Source of the DNA: Rhynchopus sp. YZ270_cl-10
Taxonomy: Eukaryota > Euglenozoa > Diplonemea > Diplonemida > Diplonemidae
Length of the DNA stretch: 64,000 nucleotides
Assembly (NCBI GenBank): GCA_964035575.1
Contig: OZ037838.1
Location: 1,178,001-1,242,000 of the forward strand
Direction of reading: 5' to 3'
Positions 30,825 to 40,290 of this stretch are shown here, piece by piece. The position numbers and the translations under genes were made by a program. Numbering within the stretch: the stretch's first letter is position 1; every line of letters starts with the position of its first letter. The notes below the pieces were generated by a model. The model was not told the DNA's origin. It ran no database searches and worked only from the letters and a program-made list of their open reading frames with translations.

Positions 30825-33205
30825 TTTATTGTTTTTTTTTTGACGTGCCCAATGGAGTCATGCATAGTGTTTCCTCTCTTTTTACTGCCTGCGTCTGCCT
30901 ATGAACGAGGCCTTTTGCACTTTCAAGTTCTCTCTAAGGTGTCTAAGCTCGTTGAGGCTTAGGTTCATCTTATAAACTTTCTTTTTTTCCCTCCAGACAG
31001 AAAATTTTAAAGCATATCCCGAAGCAAAATGGATATAAAAAAAGCGCATTTGAGTACCGAGTAGTCAAATGGGCTTTAGTTAACCTGTGGTGTGACAGCG
31101 TATACTGGGGGGGGGGGGGTAAACCGGTAGAAACACGGGGAATCGGTTAAGGCGCCACACCAACCTGTCTTTTTTTTTTCTTCTGTTTGCCTCGTTTGCG
31201 TCTTCATGCGGATGACTGGCATCGTCCAGTGGGTCAGTTGGAGGTGCCTGCATCAATAACTACCATTTTTTTGGGGGGGTGGAAGCGTGCAATGCAGCTA
31301 CAGCCGATCTAATCAAAGAGGAACGGATTATATTTTTTGGTTTTTGTGCTTTCATCCAATTGGCTCGTACAGTGGGTCAGTTGGAGGTGCCTGCATTAGT
31401 AACTTCACTTTTATTGGCAACAGTGATTAACTGTGGTCTACTGAAGGTAAACCAGAGAAACGGTACGCAAAAAAAAAAGTTGACGGGGAAAAGGGAGATG
31501 TGGTGGGTGGGAAAATCCACGTGGTCAATTGTTCATAAATATAAAAAAAAAACAAAAAATACGAAAGCAAGGAAGAAAACCAGTGAAAAAAAAAAAAAAA
31601 AAAAAACGGACAGTGCAAGACTGCCTGAGTGGCAGTTTACAGATTGGCAATAAAATCTTTTTTTTGTGGCGTTCCTGTCTAAGAGCAAAGTAATATTTTT
31701 CAAACAAAAACAAAAAAAAATGTGGGGTGGCTGTGAGGGGGTGTGGGTGGGTGTATCTGATCATAATTAAAAAAAGCAAAAAAAAAACAAAGAAAAGACA
31801 AAAAGGGGGAAAATAAATGCAACAAAAAGCAACGCAAACGATAAGGAAGAAACATCTATTTTAAAAAAAAGGGGGGGGTACAAAATTAAATGAGTGAGAA
31901 GAAATTAAGAAAAGCTGTGTCGGTTTGTTCCCTTTTGGCTGCTATTCTGAGCTATGTTCCTTTCCCCCCCCTTTGGGAGCCATCGTGCCTGAAATAATAG
32001 AATTTCACTTCTATTTGATCAAAAAAATAAAATAACCCCCCTTTGGGAGCGATGATAGGTTGTGAAGGTGAAGTCCAGCTAGCAAGACAGGTGTCTAACC
32101 CAAGCAAAACAAAAAATTATCAAAAAAAAAGACTAAAAAAAAATCGATATTTATTTTTATAACCCCAATCCCTCCCATCCCAAAAAAAGGCCAAACGAAT
32201 TTTATTTAAAAAAAAAACCTCAAAAAAAAATCAAAAAAAACATCAAAAAAACAACAAAAAAACACTACAAAAACAAAAAAAATGGACCACAGTTGTTTTT
32301 TTTTGAGATACGTCATACGACAGACGACGAATATTCTTCTGACACCATTTTCTGACAACTCGCCTTTCTCTCTGCTTCAACTCTGCGATACATGCACGCG
32401 TCACATTCATGCACTTCTTCTTCGTCTTGCCACTGCTTCTTCCCGCCCTGCGACCCTCCTGGGAGATCTGAGAGAAAAAGCACACTCACCTCTGGAGAGG
32501 TCAGTTCAGCCCGCATCAGCTGTCTCGTTGCATCCACCATGATCTGCAAAGGGATTCGTTGTTGATAGCATCCGAGGTTGAATGCTTTATAATTAAAAAA
32601 CGCATGAAGATGCAGCTTTTCGTTGCGTCCTTACTTCCTCCTTTGGGGTGGTTGTGTGTACAGCGCTCTTGGACGTCATGCATGACATCAGATTCAACAT
32701 CTTGAGCGTTCATACAGCAGATCAGCTAGGTGTTCTTCCTTTATGAGACGATAGAGTTTTTGATGAACAAACTAAAAGAAAACCGACGCAAGACAACTTT
32801 CGCTTTATTCACTCTTCACCCATATTCCTAAACGTTTTCAGACATAGGATGGAACGCCCCGAGGAATGTAGCCCCCTACCGTTCACCCACATTCCTATCA
32901 TCCCCATCCAGGCTGCACCACACAGAGCATCCCCTCTTTCTGCAAAGTGAGAGCGGCGACAGACAATATAACGGCAAGGAGCCTGACGTGACAAAAGAGG
33001 CACACACAAGCAGCCGCGCATGGGATGTGGGTCCAGTGTGACGGTAGACGGTGATGGTGCGAACACAGCCCCGTCGGGGCAAGCCTCAGACGGTCTCACA
33101 CCCGTTCCCAACGCTGGGTTAAAGTATGTTTTGCAAAGTGTCTTTAAAGTGTAGTTGTTTTCATCCAATATTTGTTTTATCTAGCACTCTACAACAGAAA
33201 CAACC
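30825..33205. other. AT-rich spacer, no supported gene
   Basis: Long A- and G-runs. A direct repeat CAGTGGGTCAGTTGGAGGTG occurs at 31229 and 31371. On the minus strand, about 32310-32713 holds short coding-like pieces (MNAQDVESDVMHDVQERC; MVDATRQLMRAELTSPE followed by a GTGAGT...CTCTCAG 22-nt unit and a Lys/Arg-rich stretch). I could not assemble a convincing spliced frame. Confidence 0.25.
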
Positions 33206-33244
33206 TAGTGAAGCTCATCCTCGGGTGTCTCGCTACAACCAGCA
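33206..33244 (+). repeat. Dispersed gene-boundary motif, copy e
   Basis: GTGAAGCTCATCCTCGGGTG followed by TCTCGCTACAACCA, about 110 nt before the phosphatase start. Closest relative is 40032-40070. Confidence 0.5.
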
Positions 33245-33352
33245 TTTCAAAAAAAAACCCCTGAACAGCACCTTTGAGAGCTTTTTTGGGGCTTATCTCT
33301 CTTATAAAATGTTTCTCTTTTTTCTTTCTTTCTGCACAGAGTGCTTCCGAAC

Positions 33353-34400
33353 ATGAATGAGCTGCTACAGGGTGCCCGCGTGCCTCAGGCAGACTGCATT
33401 ATACCCCTGCTCTACCTCGGCAACGTCTCGCACGCACGCGACAAGGAAAAGCTCCAGGCGCTTGGCATTCAACGAGTATGTGTCAAAAAGGGGGGATAAT
33501 CATACACGACCCTTTGAAATGGTCAGATGTACCCGAAAAATAAGTTCGTTATTGGTCCATATTATAACCATATAATAGGCCAGTTGACGTCAGGGGTCAG
33601 TTTAGGAAATTTGTCTATTTTTTCTGGGAAATCGTGTCCCATACCCTCTCATACCCTCCCACACCGCGACGTCAGCTGGCCTATTATAACACAACTCGAA
33701 TAACACATACCACTCCCCATCATCACAGATAGTTAATGTAACAAGCCAGCCTGCTTCGTTTCCTTCGCTGTTTAAGTACGAGAACTGCCCGGTGGAGGAC
33801 TTGCAGGGTGCGAACATTGCACAGCACCTGAAAGAGGCGGGGCAGTTCATCGCGGATGGGATCGATGCGGGGGAGACCGTCTTCGTACACTGCGAGATGG
33901 GCATGAGCCGAAGCACCACCATCGTTGCCGCATACTTGATGGTGCATAAAGGGTGGAGCCTCCGCCGCGCCATCCTGCAGACCAAGCTTGCCCGCCCTAT
34001 TGTTCGCGTCACTAAATCGTTTTTGCATGAACTCATGGAGATCGAGGCACAGCTGGTACGATCAAAGTCATTGGACCTTGCGCTTCTCATCGAAGAAGGG
34101 ATGGAGGACGTTGCAACGGGGGCGGATGAATTCAGCCTCACCTCAAACGTGCTTCAGCTGCTCTTCTTTCCCACCCCAGAGGTTGTTGAGGGACAGCTGC
34201 GGGCCATCGGGCTATACACACCAGAGTGGAGTACGTTCAAGGAAAAGTTCTTCTGTGGTGTCGACATGGCGACTCTCGAATCGCAACGGCCGGCGCCCCT
34301 CAACGAAATCACCGAGGCTCTAGAAGCAGGCTCACGCACCAAGGCGGTGTGCAAAAACCTTCTTCAGAAGTACCCCTCAGTTTCACCCTTTGTCAAATAG
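33353..34400 (+). CDS. Dual-specificity protein phosphatase (2 exons)
   Basis: Model join(33353..33475, 33729..34400), 264 aa, phase-0 intron (CGA|GTATGT ... CATCACAG|ATA). Exon 1 gives the typical DSP start (IIPLLYLGNVSHARD, LQALGIQR) and exon 2 continues IVNVTSQPASFPSLFKYENC. The catalytic signature is VHCEMGMSRS with nucleophile Cys96 and Arg102, and the general acid is probably Asp65 (VEDLQGANI). This is the Cys-dependent hydrolysis of phosphotyrosine/phosphoserine/threonine expected of the family. The C-terminal ~100 residues (FFPTPEVVEGQLRAIGLY..., ending SPFVK) are an extra region I do not recognise. The intron contains a 108-bp inverted-repeat element. A pyrimidine-rich tract and CTGCACAG precede the start. 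No CH2 or kinase-docking domain was seen. Confidence 0.88.
33576..33683. mobile_element. 108-bp TIR element inside the phosphatase intron
   Basis: TAGGCCAGTTGACGTC at the left is inverted at the right (GACGTCAGCTGGCCTA). The interior has CCCATACCCTCTCATACCCT-type repeats. It is the short relative of the 35948-36908 element (same ends, same GGTCAGTTTAGGAA subterminal block, same 10-mer repeats). AT-rich palindromic flanks obscure the target duplication. Confidence 0.75.
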
Positions 34401-35942
34401 TAGCACGGCGGTCATGCGTGAAAAAAGTGATGTGTTTATATGTTATCAATTATTCAATTTATTCAAAGAAAAGAACGAAAAAAAAAAAGTAGTGGCACCC
34501 TCATGTGTGGTGGTGATTTTGATGTATTTTATTCAGCGTTTTCCCCTCTTTTTCATTTTTGTATTTCTGATGGCCAAAAAAAAAATACACAAAGGCATGA
34601 CCACCATAAGAAAGAAGGGGATGAGGGGGTAGAGGGGGGGTCAAAGGGGGGATCTTGCACTTTTCTTCAGGGTTCGCATATCTACGCACAGCGCAGTGTC
34701 CTACCCCTCAAGACACTACCCAAAAAACCCACCCGGAAAACGTCCGGTTTTCGGGACTTCTGTGGTTCTGAGAATTTAAATGGAAAAAATGGGATTTGTT
34801 GGTTGAGTTTTTTTGGGTGCAGTGACCCTCCCCTCCCTAAGCCCATGGGCCTAAGGGGGGATGGGGTATGAGCCCTTTTTATCTGTTATGGTATTAGTAT
34901 TTGGTTGTGCGTTCATTTTTTTTTTAGTCACATGAGTGGTCATAGGAGTACTATGTCACATCCAGTAGTCACATGTGTGCCGTATTTTTCCATACTTACA
35001 CTTTTCAAACCTCTCATTTTAGCTCTTTTTTTTTACGCACACTACTTTGTGAGCGGAAAGTGTCACGTCGTTCACTCACCCAACCGTGCTCCGCAACACC
35101 ACCACCCAACAGGTGATTTTTAGTGTGTGTGGAAGCGTCAACGCATCAAACAACCACAAGAAGGGGGGTGAGGGAACGACAAGTGACACTTTTGGGGGCA
35201 GTTCTGTGTTCAGATTAGTATCGGGCATGCCCCAATTTGTTAGGCAAACATTAGTACAAGGGGTTGGTGTGGCTGAAGGGTGATTCGCACTTTTTCCCGC
35301 ACTTTTGCGCCTCCTCATTCAGCCACACCAAAGGTTCAACCTATTTATTTTGCTTTCTGGGGGTTTCCATAACCCGCGAAGAACGTGCCTGCGTCCATTG
35401 TGCGGTGAGGTGTTTTGCTCTTTGACTTCTTTCCTTTGGACCTCTGATTCGAGTCGTCTGAGAAGCGCCTCTTTCGTAAATGGGAAGAGCTTAGTCTGTT
35501 TTCACACCATTTTTTTTTTTTTTGATCATTTATGCAAGGAAACAGTTTATTTTTCCCCTTTCACATTTTTACAACAAGAAATATTTAAAAAAAAGATGGG
35601 TTGTTGTTGTTTTTTATACACTTCCCTAATGCTTTCAAATTTTATTTGAAAGTATATGAATTTGTTTGATCATCACTGCATCATAGGCATCAAAAGGTCT
35701 TGCAGGAGTTATGTGTCGAGTGCATTACAACGAGGCCTCGCTAGGGCCGGCTCAGGCGTGGCTGAGGGGTACTTAAACGCAAGTAGTCCCCAGCACTCCT
35801 CAGCCACGCCTGAAGAAAGTGGTAGCCACGAAGCGAGAATGGAAGGGGCGGCTGCGTGCAGATCACACGAAATAAGCGAGGTGACGACACGACTGTCAAT
35901 TTATCAAAGAAGAAGAAATGTTGTGAAAAATGCCTCAACTCC
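34401..35942. other. Spacer with hairpin
   Basis: No gene is supported. 35356-35410 is related to 28910-28960. A strong hairpin (TCAGGCGTGGCTGAGG near 35752, CCTCAGCCACGCCTGA near 35797) encloses a further inverted GGGGTACT/AGTCCCC. 35943-35947 (TGAGT) is the left target duplication of the next element. Confidence 0.45.
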
Positions 35943-35947
35943 TGAGT

Positions 35948-36908
35948 TAGGCTAGTTGACGCCACGGGTCGGTTTAGGAATTTTCTGGGAAATCCTGTTC
36001 CGTACCATCCCGTACCGCCCTCGAACGCTCCCGAATCCCCCCATACCGTCCCATACCCTCCCATACCCTCCCGTACCCTCCCATACTGTCCCATACCGTC
36101 CCATACCGTCCCGTACCGTCCCCCTAATCGGTGTGGGAGTTGCTCTCTTTTGCGTGCGAATTGTACACGAGAACTGCAAACCGGGCCGGTCTGGGTTTGA
36201 GGTATACGGAAAGGCCATAATTTGTGAATTTGCAGCTGGACGACGGCAAATTGACCCCACCACAGCGCGGACAGATTCCAGAAATGCCAATCGCGGTATG
36301 TTTTGGGGCTGAAAAATTTTCACCTGAAAATTTTTTTCAGCAGCATTTTTTGGCCGAAAATGGGCCCCAGTTATTAGTGACTGGGCTCATATTTTCAAAA
36401 ATTTAAGTGGTAAAAAAATTGTCCAATTTTCGACATCGACCCCACCACTTTCTGGACGGATTCCGGAAATGCCAAAAAACTGTGTTTTGGGTCACCCGTT
36501 TTTGGGGCCCCTGAGGCGATTTTATATAAAAAACCCACAGGATCACCCTGTTCCCACAACTTTTTTGTCAACTTTTTTTCAGGAAAAACTTTTTTTTTTG
36601 CGCGCGCGCACATTTTTTTTTCAGGGTCAGCGAGCGGGAAACGAAAAAAAAGTCGAGCTACCCTAAGTGCATGCACGACCCCCAAACCACTCCCAAACCT
36701 CCAAAAATCCTCCCATACCACTCCCATACCCTCCCATACCACTCCCATACCGTCCCATACTGTCCCATACCCACCCAAATCCTCCCACACTGTCCCATAC
36801 CGTCCCATACCGTCCCATACAGTCCCATACTGTCCCATACCCTCCCATACCGTCCCATACTGTCCCATACCCTCCCATACCCGAATGTCCGTGACGTCAA
36901 CTAGCCTA
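35948..36908. mobile_element. 961-bp TIR element with TGAGT target duplication and satellite core
   Basis: TAGGCTAGTTGACG at 35948 is inverted at 36895-36908 (CGTCAACTAGCCTA). Exact TGAGT duplications flank it (35943-35947, 36909-36913). Internal CCCATACCGT / CCCATACCCT decamer arrays lie at about 36024-36122 and 36708-36888. Between them are two copies of the dispersed ATTGACCCCACCAC motif (36250, 36433) and a block shared with 5585-5715. No transposase: non-autonomous. Confidence 0.85.
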
Positions 36909-36913
36909 TGAGT

Positions 36914-37313
36914 TAGGTATTTTTTGAGGTACAGTCACGACAAAAGTAAATGACTTGGGTTGTGATTTTACTTGCAAACCTGCCCATTCTCGACCAACAA
37001 TTTTATTTGTGAAAGGGTTTGCTTATGTATCCTCAAACATGGACGTATATCGCAAAGAAATGCTAGCGTCGTAACGTTTTCTGCTGAGCAACTACCCGCC
37101 TCAATGCTCTCTTTTGTAGTGTGTTCAGTGTCGCATAGCCTCGTGGTGGGGATGTTCCACAACAGTCAAACAAACCTAAGCCCCTCCCAGACCCCAAGGT
37201 TACCTTAATTTTTACCACCTGTGCCCACCTCACCGCTTTGTTGATCGCATCCATCCTCGCCGTACTTCAGGAATAAACACTTTTTTGGGTGGGTTGCAGT
37301 GCAAAATAAAACA
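36914..37313. other. Upstream region of family copy 8
   Basis: No gene. The leader just before the start (GCAAAATAAAACA) matches neither the A nor the B class except for the last few bases, so this copy has unique upstream DNA. Confidence 0.4.
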
Positions 37314-38378
37314 ATGGATGTGACCTTTGTGCTGGAAGAGTCAGGCGTGACTGCGACAGTGGAGGTGTCGTGCGAGGCGGACGCTGCAGCGGCAAAGGAG
37401 GTTGCGTGCACGGCGCTTGCTGTCTCGCCTGCGTCTGTCGAGATGCGCATCGGCACGCAGGTGCTGGAGGGGACGTGCCGTCTGCAGGACACTGCGTTTG
37501 ATTCAGGGGTGCAGGTTGTGCTTGCCCGCCGCTTTGCCGATATCAAGTGTCCTGCTGAGTGCACTCAGTATGTACAACTCTTGTCACTCTCGCGTTGTGG
37601 AACACTCTGTCTCGCAATTTATGGTAGGGACGTTGTTGGATTCGACACAGAAACATTGCTCACTGTCTTCGCGTTCACAGACCGACATGTTTCCGGCCCG
37701 CCAGCGATCTTGGATTGCAAGACACGTTGCTACCTGGCGTGTGGGGATCACTTACGCAAGGTTGCGCTTCCGGGTGGGGAGGTGCTCCGCAAAGTCGATG
37801 GAACTTCGTACTCGGTGTCCGCATGTGGCGGTGTTGTTGTCTCCAAAGGCAACGACGGTGTCTCTGTGTATGACGAAGACCTGACGTTGCTCCGCACTAT
37901 CTCGTACAAAGGGTGTGTGAGTGTGGCAGTGTCGGACTGTGGTGGGTGGGTGATCACTGGCTCCTACAGTGAGAAGAAGGCACGTCTGTGGGATGTGAAC
38001 ACAGGTGAAGCTGTTGTATGTGTGCCTGTGGCGGGAGACTGCGAAGTGGCGCTTTCACGGTCTGCCTCTGCCTTTGCTGTGGGGGGCGGAAGAAGCGTAC
38101 AGCTCTATGATTGGAGTGGTAATGCTCTTCGCACTGTTGATGTGGGTGGACATGTCGACGACATGCACTTCACACCATGTGGGAAGTACCTTGTGGTTAA
38201 TATGTTCAATCGCTCAAGTGCAATGCTGCAACAGTACGATGTGGCGACCCTTTCCTGTGTGCATGTACTCACGGAAATAGGACGTAACAAGTTTGTGATA
38301 TCGCCCTGTTCTCGTGTCGTTGTGTTTCCGTCCGAAAACTGCAAAAACATTGTGACACGCCACCTGTACCCAGAATAG
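37314..38378 (+). CDS. Ubl-propeller family protein, copy 8 (solitary)
   Basis: 354 aa, the shortest intact member, isolated from both arrays. The Ubl shows two private changes (S19, A24). The segment joining Ubl and propeller is short (AECTQYVQLLSLSRCG). The 4th blade reads SYKGCVSVAVSDCGG, the 5th-blade Asp-Trp strand is VQLYDWSGNAL, and the 6th is MLQQYDVATLSC. It ends LYPE. Confidence 0.85.
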   Translation: MDVTFVLEESGVTATVEVSCEADAAAAKEVACTALAVSPASVEMRIGTQVLEGTCRLQDTAFDSGVQVVLARRFADIKCPAECTQYVQLLSLSRCGTLCLAIYGRDVVGFDTETLLTVFAFTDRHVSGPPAILDCKTRCYLACGDHLRKVALPGGEVLRKVDGTSYSVSACGGVVVSKGNDGVSVYDEDLTLLRTISYKGCVSVAVSDCGGWVITGSYSEKKARLWDVNTGEAVVCVPVAGDCEVALSRSASAFAVGGGRSVQLYDWSGNALRTVDVGGHVDDMHFTPCGKYLVVNMFNRSSAMLQQYDVATLSCVHVLTEIGRNKFVISPCSRVVVFPSENCKNIVTRHLYPE

Positions 38379-38926
38379 TTGGTGCCTGCGTGTGACGCTA
38401 GCCCTGCGCCACCAGAGTCGTCCACACCAGGAGCTCTTCTTCGTCTTTGCGGAGCAAGAGAACGACGTCCAGCTCCATGATTGCTGCTAGTTGGACAAGC
38501 TAGGAATGCAGCTGCAAAATGTAGTTCACGCCGAGTAAGAAGCACGTTGAGGATACTTTTGCGAAGAGCTATTGAGAGCTTGGCACCATGTGAAATGGGT
38601 GTGGTGACTTGCCCGTGGAGACGGAAGAACTGGTATCGTCAACAGAAGCCTGCGTCTTGCCACCACACCTATCCAGTGATGGCAGATCTGCATCCACGAG
38701 CAAGACACCGCAGACCACCTTGTCGCAGCCGAACACCACATCGCCTCCCGCCAGGCCGCCCTCGTCGCCCTCCACACAGAGATGTGCGCCATGGTGAGAC
38801 CCATTCATGTCCTCACTGCCGTTCATTTTTATCTCGTACCCCAGAACTTCGACCCCAACCCAAAACAACTACCCCCAGCCCTCATCCCCTCTTTCCACGT
38901 GTCTATCCTCTCACTCCTTCAGCTAG
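38379..38926 (+). pseudogene. Propeller remnant plus truncated conserved spacer (copy 8)
   Basis: 38435-38490 retains a shred of another family member (FVFAEQENDVQLHD matches FAV..VQLYD). From 38579 the conserved spacer is present, with a short deletion near 38613, the GTGAGA donor at 38794 and the CCCCAG acceptor at 38844. It then breaks off near 38926, inside the A-class leader, where a following gene would start. A downstream neighbour was evidently lost. Confidence 0.5.
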
Positions 38927-39243
38927 CTGGACACATCACTTGTACACATGGGCATGTTCGTGAAGAAGTTTTGCTCCCTCACTCGACCGTGGATTTCCAA
39001 GGGAAGAACTAGTCCTTGATTGATCTTCTCAGTAACTAGCGCAATGCTACCTGAGTTAAAGGTGAAACTCCAACAGTTCCGCTCAGGTTTATTGAAGGCA
39101 TGTGCTGAAATGCTTTGCACCTCTTCATGGACGGCACCCTCTTCGCCTGAAACGTATCGTGCATAGCGTCATTGGCTTAAGGTCGTAGCACTCAATACTT
39201 AGCCTCTTTACCCCTCTCAAAAAACCTTTTTATTTTGCAGAAA
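38927..39243. other. Upstream region of membrane-protein gene
   Basis: No gene. It ends TTTTTATTTTGCAG|AAAATG, a textbook splice acceptor 3 nt before the start codon. This implies a 5' UTR intron or trans-splicing. Confidence 0.5.
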
Positions 39244-39789
39244 ATGGAGACATTTACCTCGAAATGTTACAGCATTCTGACGTATGAGGGTGGTGTGCAG
39301 GATAGCGTCATTAACTATGCTGTGCTTGTGGTGACGTTGCTGCCTAGTGTACAGTACACGGCGTTGCTGCGCGGGAGGAGACAAATGCTTCCGCGTGGTG
39401 CGGTGTATGGGTGGCTGCCTGCGTGGTGGTGTGGTGTGGTGGTGTTTCTGTTTGTGTTCCAGGTGGCGCTGTGCTTTGCGGAAGACTGCTCCGGCATTAG
39501 TGTTGTCTGGAATGCACTGTGCGCGCATAACATTGTAGACCACCTGTGGGGCGGCGCGTTCGCACACCCCACTACCCGTAACCTGCTCCTCTTCAGCACC
39601 GCCACCACTGTTGCGACCAATCTTTACTACCTAAAAGTCGCGGAGCCAATCACAACTGTCGCGCATGTTTGTGCATTAGCCCTAGGCGGAGTTTGTGCTC
39701 TTACCGGTTGGGGAATATTTGGAAGGCGTCTTGTGGAGGAGGAGGAGGAGGAGGAGGAGGTAGAGGAGAAAAAGAAGAAGATCGCCTGA
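39244..39789 (+). CDS. Small multi-pass membrane protein with C-terminal KKxx
   Basis: 181 aa. Four hydrophobic segments are visible: about 22-40 (INYAVLVVTLLPSVQY), 56-80 (WLPAWWCGVVVFLFVFQVAL), 116-136 (LLLFSTATTVATNLYYL) and 139-163 (ITTVAHVCALALGGVCALTG). A poly-Glu stretch and the ending KKKKIA follow. Lys at positions -3 and -4 fits the dilysine ER-retrieval signal if the tail is cytosolic. No family recognised. The acceptor directly before ATG supports this start. Confidence 0.65.
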   Translation: METFTSKCYSILTYEGGVQDSVINYAVLVVTLLPSVQYTALLRGRRQMLPRGAVYGWLPAWWCGVVVFLFVFQVALCFAEDCSGISVVWNALCAHNIVDHLWGGAFAHPTTRNLLLFSTATTVATNLYYLKVAEPITTVAHVCALALGGVCALTGWGIFGRRLVEEEEEEEEVEEKKKKIA

Positions 39790-40290
39790 TGACTCAGAGG
39801 GAAATGGAAAATAAAAAGCCTCACGAATATTCTGAAGGATTTTTTTTGTAGGGCGTGAAATTCATTTCTGGGTGGAGATGAAATAATAAAAAATATAGTG
39901 GGGCACACTCTAGGGTGGCTACACTAATACAACCAAGTTTTCAAAAAAATTAACGTTTAAAAGCAGACGGCGTAGATCTTTACCTTAAGTTTGGTGACAA
40001 CATTAAGGATCGTTGTCGGCATTTTTAAAAAAGCGGAGCTCATCCTCGGGATGTCTACACCAATACACACAAAAAAAAAAGCATTTTTTCCATAAACGCG
40101 ATACGAAATGGCACATCCTCTCTTGAAAGCTTTGTCAAAATAGTACAGCATAATATAGTTCTTTTCAACTCACGAAACCCTTTTGAAGCAGCAGGCCTGT
40201 TTTTCTTAAAGCTCCTCCTAAAAAGATTTTTCTCCTTTTCAATCTTACCCCTTTCCAGATTTTTTTTTCTTTTTGTTTTTTTTTGACAAC
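39790..40290. other. Intergenic with two dispersed motifs
   Basis: Holds two related boundary motifs: 39896-39940 (GTGGGGCACACTCTAGGGTG...) about 107 nt after the membrane-protein stop, and 40032-40070 (GCGGAGCTCATCCTCGGGAT...) about 220 nt before the next start. A pyrimidine-rich tract with CCCTTTCCAG lies at 40249-40258. Confidence 0.55.

Noticed and set aside
32809..33168. 119-aa minus-strand frame upstream of the phosphatase gene
   Set aside because: No homology, no splice or start context, and it overlaps no conserved block.
36667..36904. Frames rich in Pro-Tyr or Gly-Tyr-Gly repeats
   Set aside because: Translations of the CCCATACCGT decamer satellite inside the TIR element.
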